Source: Vibrio sp. STUT-A11 (GTDB lineage: Bacteria; Pseudomonadota; Gammaproteobacteria; Enterobacterales; Vibrionaceae). From it: a DNA stretch of 64,000 nucleotides. How positions within the stretch are numbered: the first letter of the stretch is position 1; each line of letters starts with the position of its first letter. The position numbers and the translations under genes are program-made. Location of the stretch: contig NZ_AP026763.1 in NCBI RefSeq assembly GCF_026000435.1, positions 124,001-188,000 of the forward strand, read 5' to 3'. The notes below the pieces were generated by a model. That model had not been told where the DNA came from, made no database searches, and was given only the letters and a program-made list of their open reading frames with translations. Positions 21,491 to 35,081 of this stretch are shown here, piece after piece.

Positions 21491-22675
21491 ATGTCTAAAG
21501 AAAAATTTGAACGTACGAAACCGCACGTTAACGTTGGTACTATCGGCCACGTTGACCACGGTAAAACAACTCTAACTGCAGCTATCTGTACTACTCTTGC
21601 TAAAGTTTACGGCGGTGTAGCTAAAGACTTCGCATCTATCGATAACGCTCCAGAAGAGCGTGAGCGCGGTATCACAATCGCAACTTCTCACGTTGAGTAC
21701 GACACTCCAACTCGTCACTACGCACACGTTGACTGTCCAGGACACGCGGACTACGTTAAAAACATGATCACTGGTGCTGCTCAGATGGACGGTGGTATCC
21801 TAGTTGTTGCTGCGACTGATGGCCCAATGCCTCAAACTCGTGAGCACATCCTACTAGGCCGTCAGGTTGGTATCCCATACATCATCGTATTCATGAACAA
21901 ATGTGACATGGTTGACGATGAAGAGCTACTAGAACTAGTAGAAATGGAAGTTCGTGAACTTCTATCTGAGTACGATTTCCCAGGTGATGACCTACCAGTT
22001 ATCCAAGGTTCTGCACTAGGCGCACTAAACGGCGAAGAGCAGTGGGAAGCGAAAATCGTTGAACTAGCTGAAGCGCTAGATTCATACATCCCAGAACCAG
22101 AGCGTGCAGTAGACCTACCGTTCCTAATGCCTATCGAAGACGTATTCTCGATCCAAGGCCGTGGTACTGTAGTAACTGGTCGTATCGAACGTGGTATCCT
22201 AAACGTAGGTGACGAAGTTGCTATCGTAGGTATCAAAGACACCATCACTACTACATGTACTGGTGTTGAAATGTTCCGTAAGCTTCTAGACGAAGGTCGT
22301 GCGGGTGAGAACGTTGGTGCACTTCTACGTGGTACTAAGCGTGACGAAGTAGAACGTGGTCAAGTACTAGCTAAGCCAGGTTCAATCACTCCACACACTA
22401 AATTCGAATCAGAAGTATACGTACTGTCTAAAGATGAAGGTGGTCGTCACACTCCATTCTTCAAAGGCTACCGTCCACAGTTCTACTTCCGTACAACTGA
22501 CGTAACTGGTGACATCACGCTACCAGAAGGCGTAGAAATGGTAATGCCAGGCGACAACGTACAAATGACTGTTGAGCTAATCGCACCAATCGCAATGGAC
22601 GAAGGTCTACGTTTCGCGATCCGTGAAGGTGGCCGTACAGTAGGTGCTGGTGTTGTTGCTAAGATCTTCGACTAA
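21491..22675 (+). CDS. tufB: translation elongation factor Tu
   Basis: The GTPase that carries aminoacyl-tRNA to the ribosome. It is 394 aa starting MSKEKFERTKPHVNVG. GHVDHGKT (19-26), DCPGHADYV and NKCD are the G1, G3 and G4 motifs, and domains 2 and 3 are complete to VVAKIFD. The frame is open back to 21344 through the tRNA-Thr gene, but the ATG at 21491 is the conserved start. Codon use is strongly biased (CTA, GGT, CGT, GAA), as for the most highly expressed genes. The tRNA-tuf operon layout makes this the tufB copy; a second tuf gene is expected elsewhere. Confidence 0.98.
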   Translation: MSKEKFERTKPHVNVGTIGHVDHGKTTLTAAICTTLAKVYGGVAKDFASIDNAPEERERGITIATSHVEYDTPTRHYAHVDCPGHADYVKNMITGAAQMDGGILVVAATDGPMPQTREHILLGRQVGIPYIIVFMNKCDMVDDEELLELVEMEVRELLSEYDFPGDDLPVIQGSALGALNGEEQWEAKIVELAEALDSYIPEPERAVDLPFLMPIEDVFSIQGRGTVVTGRIERGILNVGDEVAIVGIKDTITTTCTGVEMFRKLLDEGRAGENVGALLRGTKRDEVERGQVLAKPGSITPHTKFESEVYVLSKDEGGRHTPFFKGYRPQFYFRTTDVTGDITLPEGVEMVMPGDNVQMTVELIAPIAMDEGLRFAIREGGRTVGAGVVAKIFD

Positions 22676-22737
22676 TTCATAGCGAATTAGACGGATGCTT
22701 TCGGAAAATCTTGAATTAGATTTGACGAACCAGTAGC

Positions 22738-22765
22738 AAAAAGGGCATCATTTGATGCCCTTTTT
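22738..22765 (+). terminator. terminator after tufB
   Basis: AAAAAGGGCATCA / TGATGCCCTTTTT with a two-base gap forms a strong stem with T5. Confidence 0.92.
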
Positions 22766-22822
22766 CTGCACTCAACATAATTTTTGCTGTTTTCTTGTTC
22801 AGAAGTTGCTTGAGTGCGGAGC

Positions 22823-22877
22823 AAGATTAAGCAAACGGGCTTAATCTTACTAAGAGTACGCTGATTTTTTCAGCGAT
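22823..22877 (+). other. inverted repeats in the secE leader
   Basis: A perfect 10-bp inverted repeat, AAGATTAAGC (22823-22832) with GCTTAATCTT (22839-22848), lies between the tufB terminator and secE. A short GCTGA...TCAGC hairpin around a T-run follows at 22860-22875. The T-run is in the loop, so neither is a standard terminator. The secE-nusG promoter should lie in this region, but no convincing -35/-10 pair stands out. Confidence 0.45.
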
Positions 22878-22943
22878 ATGGAGTTTGCCCTGCAACAGCG
22901 GGGTTGTTGTCGTCTATATTAAGACTTGAAACAGGTTGGTTTT

Positions 22944-23324
22944 ATGAAAGCAAATAATGCTGAAACTCCTGATAGCTCAAATGCAGCAGATACGTTTAAG
23001 TGGATCGTCGCTTTCGTATTGGCAGCTGCCGCTGTTGTGGGTAATTACCTGTATGGTGAAATGTCTGTAGTGATTCGCGCTGCAGGTGTTGTTGTTCTTA
23101 TTGCAGCTGCTCTAGGCGTTGCAGCAACAACGACTAAAGGTAAAGCAGCGATCAGTTTTGCAAAAGAATCGCGTATGGAAGTACGTAAAGTTGTTTGGCC
23201 TACACGCCAAGAAACCATGCAAACAACACTGATCGTTTTAGCTGTAAGTATTGTAATGGCTCTAGTGCTATGGGGTATTGACGGAATTATGGTTCGTCTA
23301 GTAGCTCTAGCGACTGGGGTATAG
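22944..23324 (+). CDS. secE: preprotein translocase subunit SecE
   Basis: Essential membrane partner of SecY in the Sec channel. It is 126 aa from the ATG at 22944; the in-frame TTG at 22926 would add six residues and has no better ribosome site. Three transmembrane helices are visible (about 19-37, 45-64 and 93-115), as in the long enterobacterial form. The amphipathic conserved block ESRMEVRKVVWPTRQETMQTT matches E. coli SecE. It is 13 bases before nusG, so they form an operon. Confidence 0.95.
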   Translation: MKANNAETPDSSNAADTFKWIVAFVLAAAAVVGNYLYGEMSVVIRAAGVVVLIAAALGVAATTTKGKAAISFAKESRMEVRKVVWPTRQETMQTTLIVLAVSIVMALVLWGIDGIMVRLVALATGV

Positions 23325-23337
23325 AGGGTTTTAATTC

Positions 23338-23886
23338 ATGAGTGAAGCTCCAAAAAAACGCTGGTATGTGGTTCAAGCCTTCTCTGGATTTGAAGGTCGT
23401 GTGGCTCAATCTCTGCGCGAGCATATCAAGATGCACGGCATGGAAGAGCTATTCGGTGAAGTACTGGTTCCTACTGAAGAAGTAGTAGAAATGCGCGCGG
23501 GTCAGCGCCGCAAATCTGAGCGTAAGTTCTTCCCAGGTTACGTCCTTGTTCAGATGATTATGAACGATGAATCATGGCACCTTGTACGCAGTGTGCCGCG
23601 TGTCATGGGCTTCATTGGTGGTACCTCGGACCGTCCTGCACCTATCACAGATAAAGAAGCTGACGCGATTCTTAACCGTCTTGAAAAAGCGAGCGAAGCG
23701 CCACGTCCTCGTACTATGTACGAAGCGGGTGAAGTGGTACGTGTTAATGAAGGTCCATTTGCTGACTTCAACGGTACGGTTGAAGAAGTGGATTACGAGA
23801 AGAGCCGCCTGAAAGTGTCTGTATCGATTTTTGGTCGTGCAACACCAGTTGAGCTTGAATTTGGTCAGGTTGAAAAGCTGGACTAA
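23338..23886 (+). CDS. nusG: transcription termination/antitermination protein NusG
   Basis: Binds RNA polymerase, promotes Rho action and couples transcription to the ribosome through S10. It is 182 aa. The N-terminal NGN domain begins KKRWYVVQAFSGFEGRV, and the C-terminal KOW domain shows EGPFADFNGTVEEVDYEKSRLKVSV. The order secE-nusG-rplK is universal in gammaproteobacteria. Confidence 0.97.
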   Translation: MSEAPKKRWYVVQAFSGFEGRVAQSLREHIKMHGMEELFGEVLVPTEEVVEMRAGQRRKSERKFFPGYVLVQMIMNDESWHLVRSVPRVMGFIGGTSDRPAPITDKEADAILNRLEKASEAPRPRTMYEAGEVVRVNEGPFADFNGTVEEVDYEKSRLKVSVSIFGRATPVELEFGQVEKLD

Positions 23887-23926
23887 AACTCTTAAATAAA
23901 GAGTATAAAAAATCACCTTTTTAGGG

Positions 23927-23963
23927 TTGTATAAGGCGCGAATTATTACTATAATTTCGCGCC
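23927..23963 (+). promoter_or_regulatory. rplK promoter embedded in a terminator-like hairpin
   Basis: TTGTAT (23927-23932), 17 bp and TATAAT (23950-23955) form a promoter ahead of rplK (the E. coli PL11 position). The -10 box lies in the right arm of a hairpin GGCGCGAATTAT / ATAATTTCGCGCC that ends in T5. The same DNA can thus terminate nusG transcripts and start the L11-L1 operon. Confidence 0.75.
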
Positions 23964-24050
23964 TTTTTACTTCTAGTGAAGTAAAAAGTTTCTTACACAA
24001 ACGGGGAGCTGATCTGTGATTAGCGCTAGTACCCAAACTTAGGAATTATC

Positions 24051-24479
24051 ATGGCTAAGAAAGTTGAAGCTTACATCAAGCTACAAGTTGCTGCTGGTAT
24101 GGCTAACCCTAGTCCACCAGTAGGTCCTGCACTAGGTCAACACGGTGTTAACATCATGGAATTCTGTAAAGCGTTCAACGCGAAAACAGAATCTATTGAG
24201 AAAGGTCTACCGACTCCAGTAGTTATCACTGTTTACAACGACCGTTCTTTCACGTTCGTAACTAAGACTCCACCAGCTGCTGTTCTACTTAAGAAAGCTG
24301 CTGGCGTTAAGTCTGGTTCAGGTCGTCCAAACACTGAAAAAGTGGGTACTGTAACTGACGCTCAAATCCAAGAAATCGCAGAAACTAAAGCTGCTGATAT
24401 GACTGGTGCTGACATCGAAGCGATGAAACGCTCAATCGCTGGTACTGCTCGTTCAATGGGCCTAGTGGTAGAGGGTTAA
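24051..24479 (+). CDS. rplK: 50S ribosomal protein L11
   Basis: Binds 23S rRNA at the GTPase-associated centre and takes part in the stringent response through RelA. It is 142 aa starting AKKVEAYIKLQVAAGMANPSP, with the proline-rich N-terminal segment and the C-terminal rRNA-binding domain MTGADIEAMKRSIAGTARSMG. It is four bases before rplA. Confidence 0.98.
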   Translation: MAKKVEAYIKLQVAAGMANPSPPVGPALGQHGVNIMEFCKAFNAKTESIEKGLPTPVVITVYNDRSFTFVTKTPPAAVLLKKAAGVKSGSGRPNTEKVGTVTDAQIQEIAETKAADMTGADIEAMKRSIAGTARSMGLVVEG

Positions 24480-24483
24480 GATC

Positions 24484-25185
24484 ATGGCAAAACTAACTAA
24501 GCGCATGCGCGTAATCCGCGAAAAAGTTGACGTAACTAAAGAATACGAAATCAACGAAGCTGTTGCTCTTCTTCAAGAACTAGCGACTGCTAAATTTGTT
24601 GAGTCTGTTGACGTTGCTGTTAACCTTGGCATCGATGCTCGTAAATCTGACCAGAACGTACGTGGTGCAACTGTACTACCTCACGGTACTGGCCGCGAAA
24701 TCCGCGTTGCAGTGTTCACTCAAGGTGCAAACGCTGAAGCAGCTAAAGAAGCTGGCGCAGACATCGTTGGTATGGAAGATCTTGCTGAGCAAGTGAAGAA
24801 AGGCGAAATGAACTTCGACGTAGTTGTTGCTTCTCCAGATGCAATGCGCGTTGTAGGTCAACTAGGTACTATCCTAGGTCCTCGTGGTCTAATGCCAAAC
24901 CCTAAAGTTGGTACTGTAACTCCTAACGTTGCTGAAGCGGTTAAGAACGCTAAAGCTGGTCAGGTTCGTTACCGTAACGACAAAAACGGCATCATCCACA
25001 CTACTATCGGCAAAGCTAACTTCTCTGCAGAGCAGATCAAAGAGAACCTAGAGTCTCTTCTAATCGCTCTTAAGAAAGCTAAGCCATCTTCAGCGAAAGG
25101 CACTTTCCTGAAGAAAGTAAGCATCTCTACTACTATGGGTGCTGGTGTTGCTGTTGATCAGGCTAGCCTGAACACTCAAGCATAA
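24484..25185 (+). CDS. rplA: 50S ribosomal protein L1
   Basis: Forms the mobile L1 stalk at the ribosomal E site. In E. coli it represses its own rplKA mRNA. It is 233 aa, with the conserved GTVTPNVAEAVKNAKAGQVRY block and VATSP-like VVASPDAMRVVGQLG. It is co-transcribed with rplK. Confidence 0.98.
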   Translation: MAKLTKRMRVIREKVDVTKEYEINEAVALLQELATAKFVESVDVAVNLGIDARKSDQNVRGATVLPHGTGREIRVAVFTQGANAEAAKEAGADIVGMEDLAEQVKKGEMNFDVVVASPDAMRVVGQLGTILGPRGLMPNPKVGTVTPNVAEAVKNAKAGQVRYRNDKNGIIHTTIGKANFSAEQIKENLESLLIALKKAKPSSAKGTFLKKVSISTTMGAGVAVDQASLNTQA

Positions 25186-25190
25186 TTTAT

Positions 25191-25477
25191 TTGCTTAGGT
25201 GCAAAATTAGTGTATAATTTTGCGCCTAATATTTGTGGTTGGGGCTGAACTTTGGTTCTTTGAACTGTCTCCTAGTTCGAATTGAATTAAGACCCAGTCT
25301 CCGTCCAAGACCGTAGGTGTTTGCTAATTTGTAAACTTAATTACCCTACGTAGATGGTGCCCGAACTGACAGAAAGCTCTATTTTAATAGTTAACTTTCT
25401 TCTGGGAATGCACCTCAATAGCTCTCACTGTCGTGATGATAGTGAGTGGTGTAACGACAACCAGGAGTAAATCCAAG
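25191..25477 (+). promoter_or_regulatory. rplJL promoter and autoregulatory leader
   Basis: TTGCTT (25191-25196), 16 bp and TATAAT (25213-25218) give a promoter at the E. coli PL10 position. The -10 again lies in one arm of an inverted repeat (GCAAAATTA / TAATTTTGC). The remaining leader of about 250 bases has no gene. It can form several hairpins, such as GTAGG/CCTAC near 25314-25350 and CTCACT/AGTGAG near 25425-25444, where the L10-L12 complex is expected to repress translation. AGGAG at 25462 precedes the rplJ ATG. Confidence 0.7.
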
Positions 25478-25972
25478 ATGGCTTTAAACCTTCAAGACAA
25501 AAAAGCAATTGTTGCTGAAGTCAACGAAGCTGCCAGTGGTGCACTTTCTGCAGTTGTAGCTGATTCTCGTGGCGTTGAAGTGGGCGCAATGACTTCTCTA
25601 CGTAAACAAGCTCGTGAAGCTGGCGTTTACATGAAAGTCGTGCGTAACACTCTAGCACGTCGTGCGGTTCAGGGTACAGACTACGAGTGTCTAGTTGAGA
25701 CATTCTCTGGTCCTACTCTAATCGCGTTCTCTAACGAGCACCCAGGTGCTGCAGCGCGTCTTTTCAAAGACTTCGCTAAAGAGAACAAAGACTTCGAGAT
25801 CAAAGCTGCTGCATTTGAAGGCGCGCTAACTGACGCTGAAGTACTAGCGACACTACCAACTTACGACGAAGCAATCGCACGCCTAATGATGTGCATGAAA
25901 GAAGCTTCTGCTGGCAAGCTGGTACGTACCTTCGCTGCTATCCGCGATCAAAAAGAAGAAGCAGCGGCATAA
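25478..25972 (+). CDS. rplJ: 50S ribosomal protein L10
   Basis: The stalk base protein that anchors L7/L12 dimers. It is 164 aa from the ATG at 25478 (MALNLQDKKAIVAEVNE). The frame extends upstream through the leader to 25433, but AGGAGTAAATCCAAG before this ATG and the family N-terminus decide the start. The C-terminal helix that holds L12 is present. As complex with L12 it binds its own leader in E. coli. Confidence 0.98.
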   Translation: MALNLQDKKAIVAEVNEAASGALSAVVADSRGVEVGAMTSLRKQAREAGVYMKVVRNTLARRAVQGTDYECLVETFSGPTLIAFSNEHPGAAARLFKDFAKENKDFEIKAAAFEGALTDAEVLATLPTYDEAIARLMMCMKEASAGKLVRTFAAIRDQKEEAAA

Positions 25973-26029
25973 GCCTTGCTTTTTACTGGTTGCTTAATAA
26001 ACTTATTGTTGACTTAAAAGAGAATTGTT

Positions 26030-26398
26030 ATGTCTATTACTAACGAGCAAATCCTAGACGCAGTTGCAGAAATGTCTGTAATGCAAGTTGTTGAACTAAT
26101 CGAAGCAATGGAAGAGAAATTCGGTGTTTCTGCTGCTGCTGCTGTTGTAGCTGGCGGCGCTGCTGCAGGCGAAGCTGCTGCTGAGCAAACTGAATTCGAC
26201 GTAATCCTAGAAGCTGCTGGCGGTAACAAAGTTGCTGTAATCAAAGCAGTACGCGGCGCAACTGGCCTAGGTCTTAAAGAAGCTAAAGGTCTTGTAGACG
26301 GCGCTCCAGCACCTCTTAAAGAAGGTGTTGAGAAAGCAGAAGCTGAAGCTCTTAAAGCTCAGCTAGAAGAAGCTGGTGCAACTGTTGCTATTAAGTAA
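26030..26398 (+). CDS. rplL: 50S ribosomal protein L7/L12
   Basis: The multicopy stalk protein that recruits translational GTPases. It is 122 aa: N-terminal dimerisation helices, an alanine/glycine hinge (residues about 37-53, AAAAVVAGGAAAGEAAA) and a C-terminal domain with GLGLKEAKGLVDGAP. It is followed by an attenuator that makes rplL more abundant than rpoB. Confidence 0.98.
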   Translation: MSITNEQILDAVAEMSVMQVVELIEAMEEKFGVSAAAAVVAGGAAAGEAAAEQTEFDVILEAAGGNKVAVIKAVRGATGLGLKEAKGLVDGAPAPLKEGVEKAEAEALKAQLEEAGATVAIK

Positions 26399-26431
26399 TT
26401 ATTGCATAGTTTCTTAGCCTAACGGCTAAAT

Positions 26432-26462
26432 GGCTGGTGGTTTTTTAACCACCGGCCTTTTT
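26432..26462 (+). terminator. attenuator between rplL and rpoB
   Basis: An 11-bp stem GGCTGGTGGTT / AACCACCGGCC with a TTTT loop is followed by T5. Since rpoB has no separate strong promoter visible, it probably acts as a partial terminator, as in E. coli. Confidence 0.85.
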
Positions 26463-26521
26463 GCGCTGTAGGGTATAGGTGAATTTTCCCGCTGTTTAAG
26501 CGCCTCATACCCATGCAAAAA

Positions 26522-26618
26522 ACATTTCATTCTATCGAAATGAAATGTCACTACAGTAAACAGCTATTTAGTCACTGTCCCTTACCCCCCTTAAGTAACT
26601 AGGAGCGGGCGGACAGTT
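26522..26618 (+). other. hairpins in the rplL-rpoB spacer, likely mRNA processing site
   Basis: ACATTTCATT (26522-26531) pairs with AATGAAATGT (26539-26548), and ACTGTCC near 26574 pairs with GGACAGT near 26616 around a G/C-rich middle. E. coli has an RNase III cut at this position. Equivalence is inferred from place and shape only. Confidence 0.5.
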
Positions 26619-26649
26619 TGGGTCACTTATCAGCGAGCTGAGGAACCCC

Positions 26650-29600
26650 ATGGTTTACTCTTATACCGAGAAAAAGCGCATCCGTAAGGACTTTGGTACT
26701 CGTCCACAAGTTTTGGACATTCCATACCTGCTATCGATCCAGCTCGATTCGTTCGACAAATTTATCGAACAGGATCCTGAAGGTCAATACGGTCTTGAAG
26801 CTGCTTTCCGTTCTGTATTTCCAATTCAGAGCTACAACGGCAATTCTGAGCTGCAATACGTTAGCTACCGTCTTGGTGAGCCAGTTTTTGACGTTAAAGA
26901 ATGTCAAATCCGCGGTGTAACTTACTCAAAGCCACTACGTGTAAAACTACGCCTAGTTATCTTTGATAAAGACGCGCCAGCAGGTACTGTAAAAGACATT
27001 AAAGAACAAGAAGTCTACATGGGTGAGATTCCACTCATGACAGACAATGGTACCTTCGTAATCAACGGTACCGAGAGGGTTATCGTATCCCAGCTGCACC
27101 GAAGCCCAGGCGTGTTCTTCGACAGCGATAAGGGTAAGACCCACTCATCAGGTAAAGTTCTATACAACGCACGTGTTATTCCTTACCGTGGTTCATGGCT
27201 TGATTTCGAGTTTGATCCTAAGGATAACCTGTACGTGCGTATCGACCGCCGTCGTAAGCTACCAGCATCGATCATTCTTCGTGCACTAGGTAAATCGTCT
27301 GAAGAAATCCTAGATATCTTCTTCGAGAAAGTGAACTTCGAAGTGAAAGACCAAACTCTACTGATGGAGTTGGTTCCAGATCGTCTACGTGGTGAAACTG
27401 CGTCATTCGACATCGAAGCTGATGGTAAAGTTTACGTAGAGCAAGGTCGTCGCGTAACGGCTCGTCATATCCGCCAACTAGAGAAAGATGGCGTTGATCA
27501 CATCGAAGTACCTGTTGAGTACATCGTTGGTAAAGTTGCATCGAAAGATTACATCAACGAAGCAACAGGCGAGATCATTGTTAATGCTAACCAGGAAATC
27601 AGCCTGGAAGCACTAGCGAACCTATCTCAGGCTGGCCACAAAGCACTAGAAGTTCTGTTTACGAACGATCTAGACCACGGTCCATTCATGTCAGAAACAC
27701 TACGCATCGACAGCACGGTTGATCGTATTTCTGCGCTGGTAGAAATCTACCGCATGATGCGCCCTGGTGAGCCGCCAACAAAAGAAGCTGCAGAAGCACT
27801 ATTCGAAAGCCTATTCTTCTCTGAAGAGCGTTACGATCTATCGACTGTTGGTCGTATGAAGTTCAACAGCTCTATCGGTCGTGAAGATGCTCAAGAGCAA
27901 GGCACACTTGACGAAACTGATATCGTTGAAGTGATGAAGAAGCTTATCGCGATCCGTAACGGTATCGGTGAAGTGGACGATATCGACCACTTGGGTAACC
28001 GTCGTATCCGTTCTGTAGGCGAAATGGCTGAGAACCAATTCCGCGTAGGTCTAGTACGTGTTGAGCGTGCAGTTAAAGAGCGTCTAAGTCTAGGCGACCT
28101 TGACGCAATCATGCCTCAAGACTTGATCAATGCGAAGCCAATTTCTGCAGCAGTTAAAGAATTCTTTGGCTCTTCACAGCTTTCACAGTTCATGGACCAA
28201 AACAACCCACTATCAGAAGTCACGCACAAGCGTCGTATTTCTGCATTGGGTCCTGGCGGTCTGACTCGTGAACGTGCTGGCTTCGAAGTTCGAGACGTAC
28301 ACGTAACTCACTACGGCCGTCTATGTCCTATCGAAACGCCTGAAGGTCCAAACATCGGTCTGATCAACTCTCTATCTGCGTTTGCGCGTTGTAACGAGTA
28401 CGGTTTCCTAGAGACTCCATACCGTCGCGTTGTAGATGGTGTTGTGACAGACGAAGTAGATTACCTATCTGCAATCGAAGAAGGCCAATTTGTTATCGCT
28501 CAGGCTAACGCTGCGTTAACTGAAGAAGGTACGTTTGCAGATGAGCTGATCACAGCTCGTCAAAAAGGTGAATCTGGTCTACACCCTCGTGAGCACGCTC
28601 AGTACATGGACGTTGCGACAAACCAGGTTGTATCTATCGCTGCATCGCTTATCCCGTTCCTAGAACACGATGATGCGAACCGTGCATTGATGGGTGCGAA
28701 CATGCAACGTCAGGCAGTTCCAACACTGAAAGCTGACAAACCGCTTGTTGGTACTGGTATTGAACGTAACGTAGCCGTTGACTCAGGTGTAACTGCAGTA
28801 GCGAAACGTGGTGGTGTAATCCAGTCTGTAGATGCTTCTCGTATCGTTGTTAAAGTGAACGAAGAAGAGCTGGTACCTGGCGAAGCGGGTATCGACATCT
28901 ACAACCTGACTAAATACACACGTTCTAACCAGAACACATGTATTAACCAGCGCCCATGTGTGATGCCAGGTGAACCTGTATCACGCGGTGACGTACTTGC
29001 TGATGGTCCATCAACAGACCTTGGTGAGCTAGCGCTTGGTCAAAACATGCGTATCGCGTTCATGCCTTGGAACGGTTACAACTTCGAAGACTCGATCTTA
29101 GTATCAGAGCGCGTAGTTCAAGAAGACCGCTTCACGACTATCCACATTCAAGAACTGACTTGTGTGGCACGTGATACTAAGCTGGGCTCTGAAGAGATCA
29201 CAGCGGATATTCCAAACGTAGGTGAGTCTGCTCTGTCTAAACTGGACGAGTCAGGTATCGTTTACATCGGTGCTGAAGTTAAGGGTGGCGACATCCTGGT
29301 TGGTAAAGTAACACCTAAAGGTGAAACTCAGCTAACGCCTGAAGAGAAGCTACTACGTGCGATCTTCGGTGAAAAAGCATCGGATGTTAAAGATACGTCA
29401 CTACGTGTACCTAACTCTGTATCAGGTACGATCATCGACGTTCAAGTCTTCACTCGCGATGGCGTAGAGAAAGACAAGCGTGCGCTTGAAATCGAACAGA
29501 TGCAGCTTAAAGAAGCGAAGAAAGACCTAACTGAAGAATTCCAGATTCTTGAGGGTGGCCTTCTAAACCGTGTGAAAGCGGTTCTGATTGAAGGCGGTTA

Positions 29601-30678
29601 CTCTGAAGCGAAACTAGAGTCTACTGATCGTAAGAAGTGGCTAGAGCTAACGCTGGAAGATGACGCACTACAAACTCAGCTAGAGCAACTTGCTGAGCAG
29701 TGGGACGAGCTAAAAGCTGACTTCGATAAGAAGTTCGAAACTAAGCGTCGCAAGATCACTCAAGGTGATGATCTGGCACCTGGCGTACTGAAGATCGTTA
29801 AGGTTTACCTAGCGGTTAAACGTCGCATCCAGCCTGGTGATAAGATGGCCGGTCGTCACGGTAACAAGGGTGTAATCTCTAAGATCAACCCTGTTGAAGA
29901 CATGCCATACGATGAAAAAGGTCAGCCTGTAGACATCGTGCTTAACCCACTGGGTGTACCTTCGCGTATGAACATCGGTCAGATCCTGGAAGTTCACTTA
30001 GGTCTGGCTGCGAAAGGTATCGGTGACAAGATCAACCAGATGGTTAAAGAGCAGCAAGAGCTAGCGAAATTCCGCGAGTTCCTGCAAAAAGTTTACGATC
30101 TAGGCGACACTCGCCAGAAAGTAGACGTTGCTTCTCTTTCTGATGATGAAGTACGTACACTGATCAAGAACCTGCGTGGCGGTCTACCAATCGCGACGCC
30201 AGTATTTGACGGTGCTTCTGAGCCTCTAATCAAAGAGCTGCTAAAACTAGCAGACCTACCAGAATCTGGTCAGCTAACGCTGTTTGATGGTCGCACAGGT
30301 GATGCGTTTGAGCGTCCTGTAACGGTTGGTTACATGTACATGCTGAAACTGAACCACCTTGTTGATGACAAGATGCACGCTCGTTCAACTGGTTCGTACA
30401 GCCTAGTAACTCAGCAACCACTTGGTGGTAAAGCTCAGTTCGGTGGTCAGCGTTTCGGTGAGATGGAAGTATGGGCACTGGAAGCATACGGTGCAGCTTA
30501 TACTCTACAAGAAATGCTAACTGTTAAGTCGGATGACGTTAACGGCCGTACTAAGATGTACAAGAACATCGTAGACGGAAGCCATAGCATGGAACCTGGT
30601 ATGCCAGAATCGTTCAACGTATTGTTGAAAGAGATCCGCTCGCTAGGTATCAACATCGAGCTAGAAGACGAAGAGTAA
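26650..30678 (+). CDS. rpoB: RNA polymerase beta subunit
   Basis: Catalytic core subunit, 1342 aa, the same length as E. coli. The rifampicin pocket (about residues 505-535) reads SSQLSQFMDQNNPLSEVTHK, then RRISALGPGG. The positions equal to E. coli Asp516, His526 and Ser531 are wild type, so no common resistance change is present. The conserved C-terminal segments GDKMAGRHGNKGV and GGQRFGEMEVWALEAYGAA are intact. The start MVYSYTEKKRIRKDFG is conserved and preceded by GCTGAGGAA. Codon bias is high. Confidence 0.99.
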   Translation: MVYSYTEKKRIRKDFGTRPQVLDIPYLLSIQLDSFDKFIEQDPEGQYGLEAAFRSVFPIQSYNGNSELQYVSYRLGEPVFDVKECQIRGVTYSKPLRVKLRLVIFDKDAPAGTVKDIKEQEVYMGEIPLMTDNGTFVINGTERVIVSQLHRSPGVFFDSDKGKTHSSGKVLYNARVIPYRGSWLDFEFDPKDNLYVRIDRRRKLPASIILRALGKSSEEILDIFFEKVNFEVKDQTLLMELVPDRLRGETASFDIEADGKVYVEQGRRVTARHIRQLEKDGVDHIEVPVEYIVGKVASKDYINEATGEIIVNANQEISLEALANLSQAGHKALEVLFTNDLDHGPFMSETLRIDSTVDRISALVEIYRMMRPGEPPTKEAAEALFESLFFSEERYDLSTVGRMKFNSSIGREDAQEQGTLDETDIVEVMKKLIAIRNGIGEVDDIDHLGNRRIRSVGEMAENQFRVGLVRVERAVKERLSLGDLDAIMPQDLINAKPISAAVKEFFGSSQLSQFMDQNNPLSEVTHKRRISALGPGGLTRERAGFEVRDVHVTHYGRLCPIETPEGPNIGLINSLSAFARCNEYGFLETPYRRVVDGVVTDEVDYLSAIEEGQFVIAQANAALTEEGTFADELITARQKGESGLHPREHAQYMDVATNQVVSIAASLIPFLEHDDANRALMGANMQRQAVPTLKADKPLVGTGIERNVAVDSGVTAVAKRGGVIQSVDASRIVVKVNEEELVPGEAGIDIYNLTKYTRSNQNTCINQRPCVMPGEPVSRGDVLADGPSTDLGELALGQNMRIAFMPWNGYNFEDSILVSERVVQEDRFTTIHIQELTCVARDTKLGSEEITADIPNVGESALSKLDESGIVYIGAEVKGGDILVGKVTPKGETQLTPEEKLLRAIFGEKASDVKDTSLRVPNSVSGTIIDVQVFTRDGVEKDKRALEIEQMQLKEAKKDLTEEFQILEGGLLNRVKAVLIEGGYSEAKLESTDRKKWLELTLEDDALQTQLEQLAEQWDELKADFDKKFETKRRKITQGDDLAPGVLKIVKVYLAVKRRIQPGDKMAGRHGNKGVISKINPVEDMPYDEKGQPVDIVLNPLGVPSRMNIGQILEVHLGLAAKGIGDKINQMVKEQQELAKFREFLQKVYDLGDTRQKVDVASLSDDEVRTLIKNLRGGLPIATPVFDGASEPLIKELLKLADLPESGQLTLFDGRTGDAFERPVTVGYMYMLKLNHLVDDKMHARSTGSYSLVTQQPLGGKAQFGGQRFGEMEVWALEAYGAAYTLQEMLTVKSDDVNGRTKMYKNIVDGSHSMEPGMPESFNVLLKEIRSLGINIELEDEE

Positions 30679-30765
30679 TCCCTTTCTCATTTGAGAAAAG
30701 TGATTATCTGGTAGAAAGCAGCTAGCGCTTGGCTGGCTGCTTTTAACTCCTTACAGGAGCTGATT

Positions 30766-34968
<4,203 letters not shown>

Positions 34969-34995
34969 GCTTCTGACGAGTTATCGTTAAGAATG

Positions 34996-35023
34996 AAAAA
35001 AGGCACCCTCGGGTGCCTTTTTT
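34996..35023 (+). terminator. terminator of the rpoBC operon
   Basis: A6 GGCACCC, two bases, GGGTGCC T6: a strong stem with a long T-run 28 bases after rpoC. Confidence 0.95.
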
Positions 35024-35081
35024 AATATCTATGTACCGTCCTAAATAAGAAAGTGGTCATACTTAATGATAGAGAAGCAGA

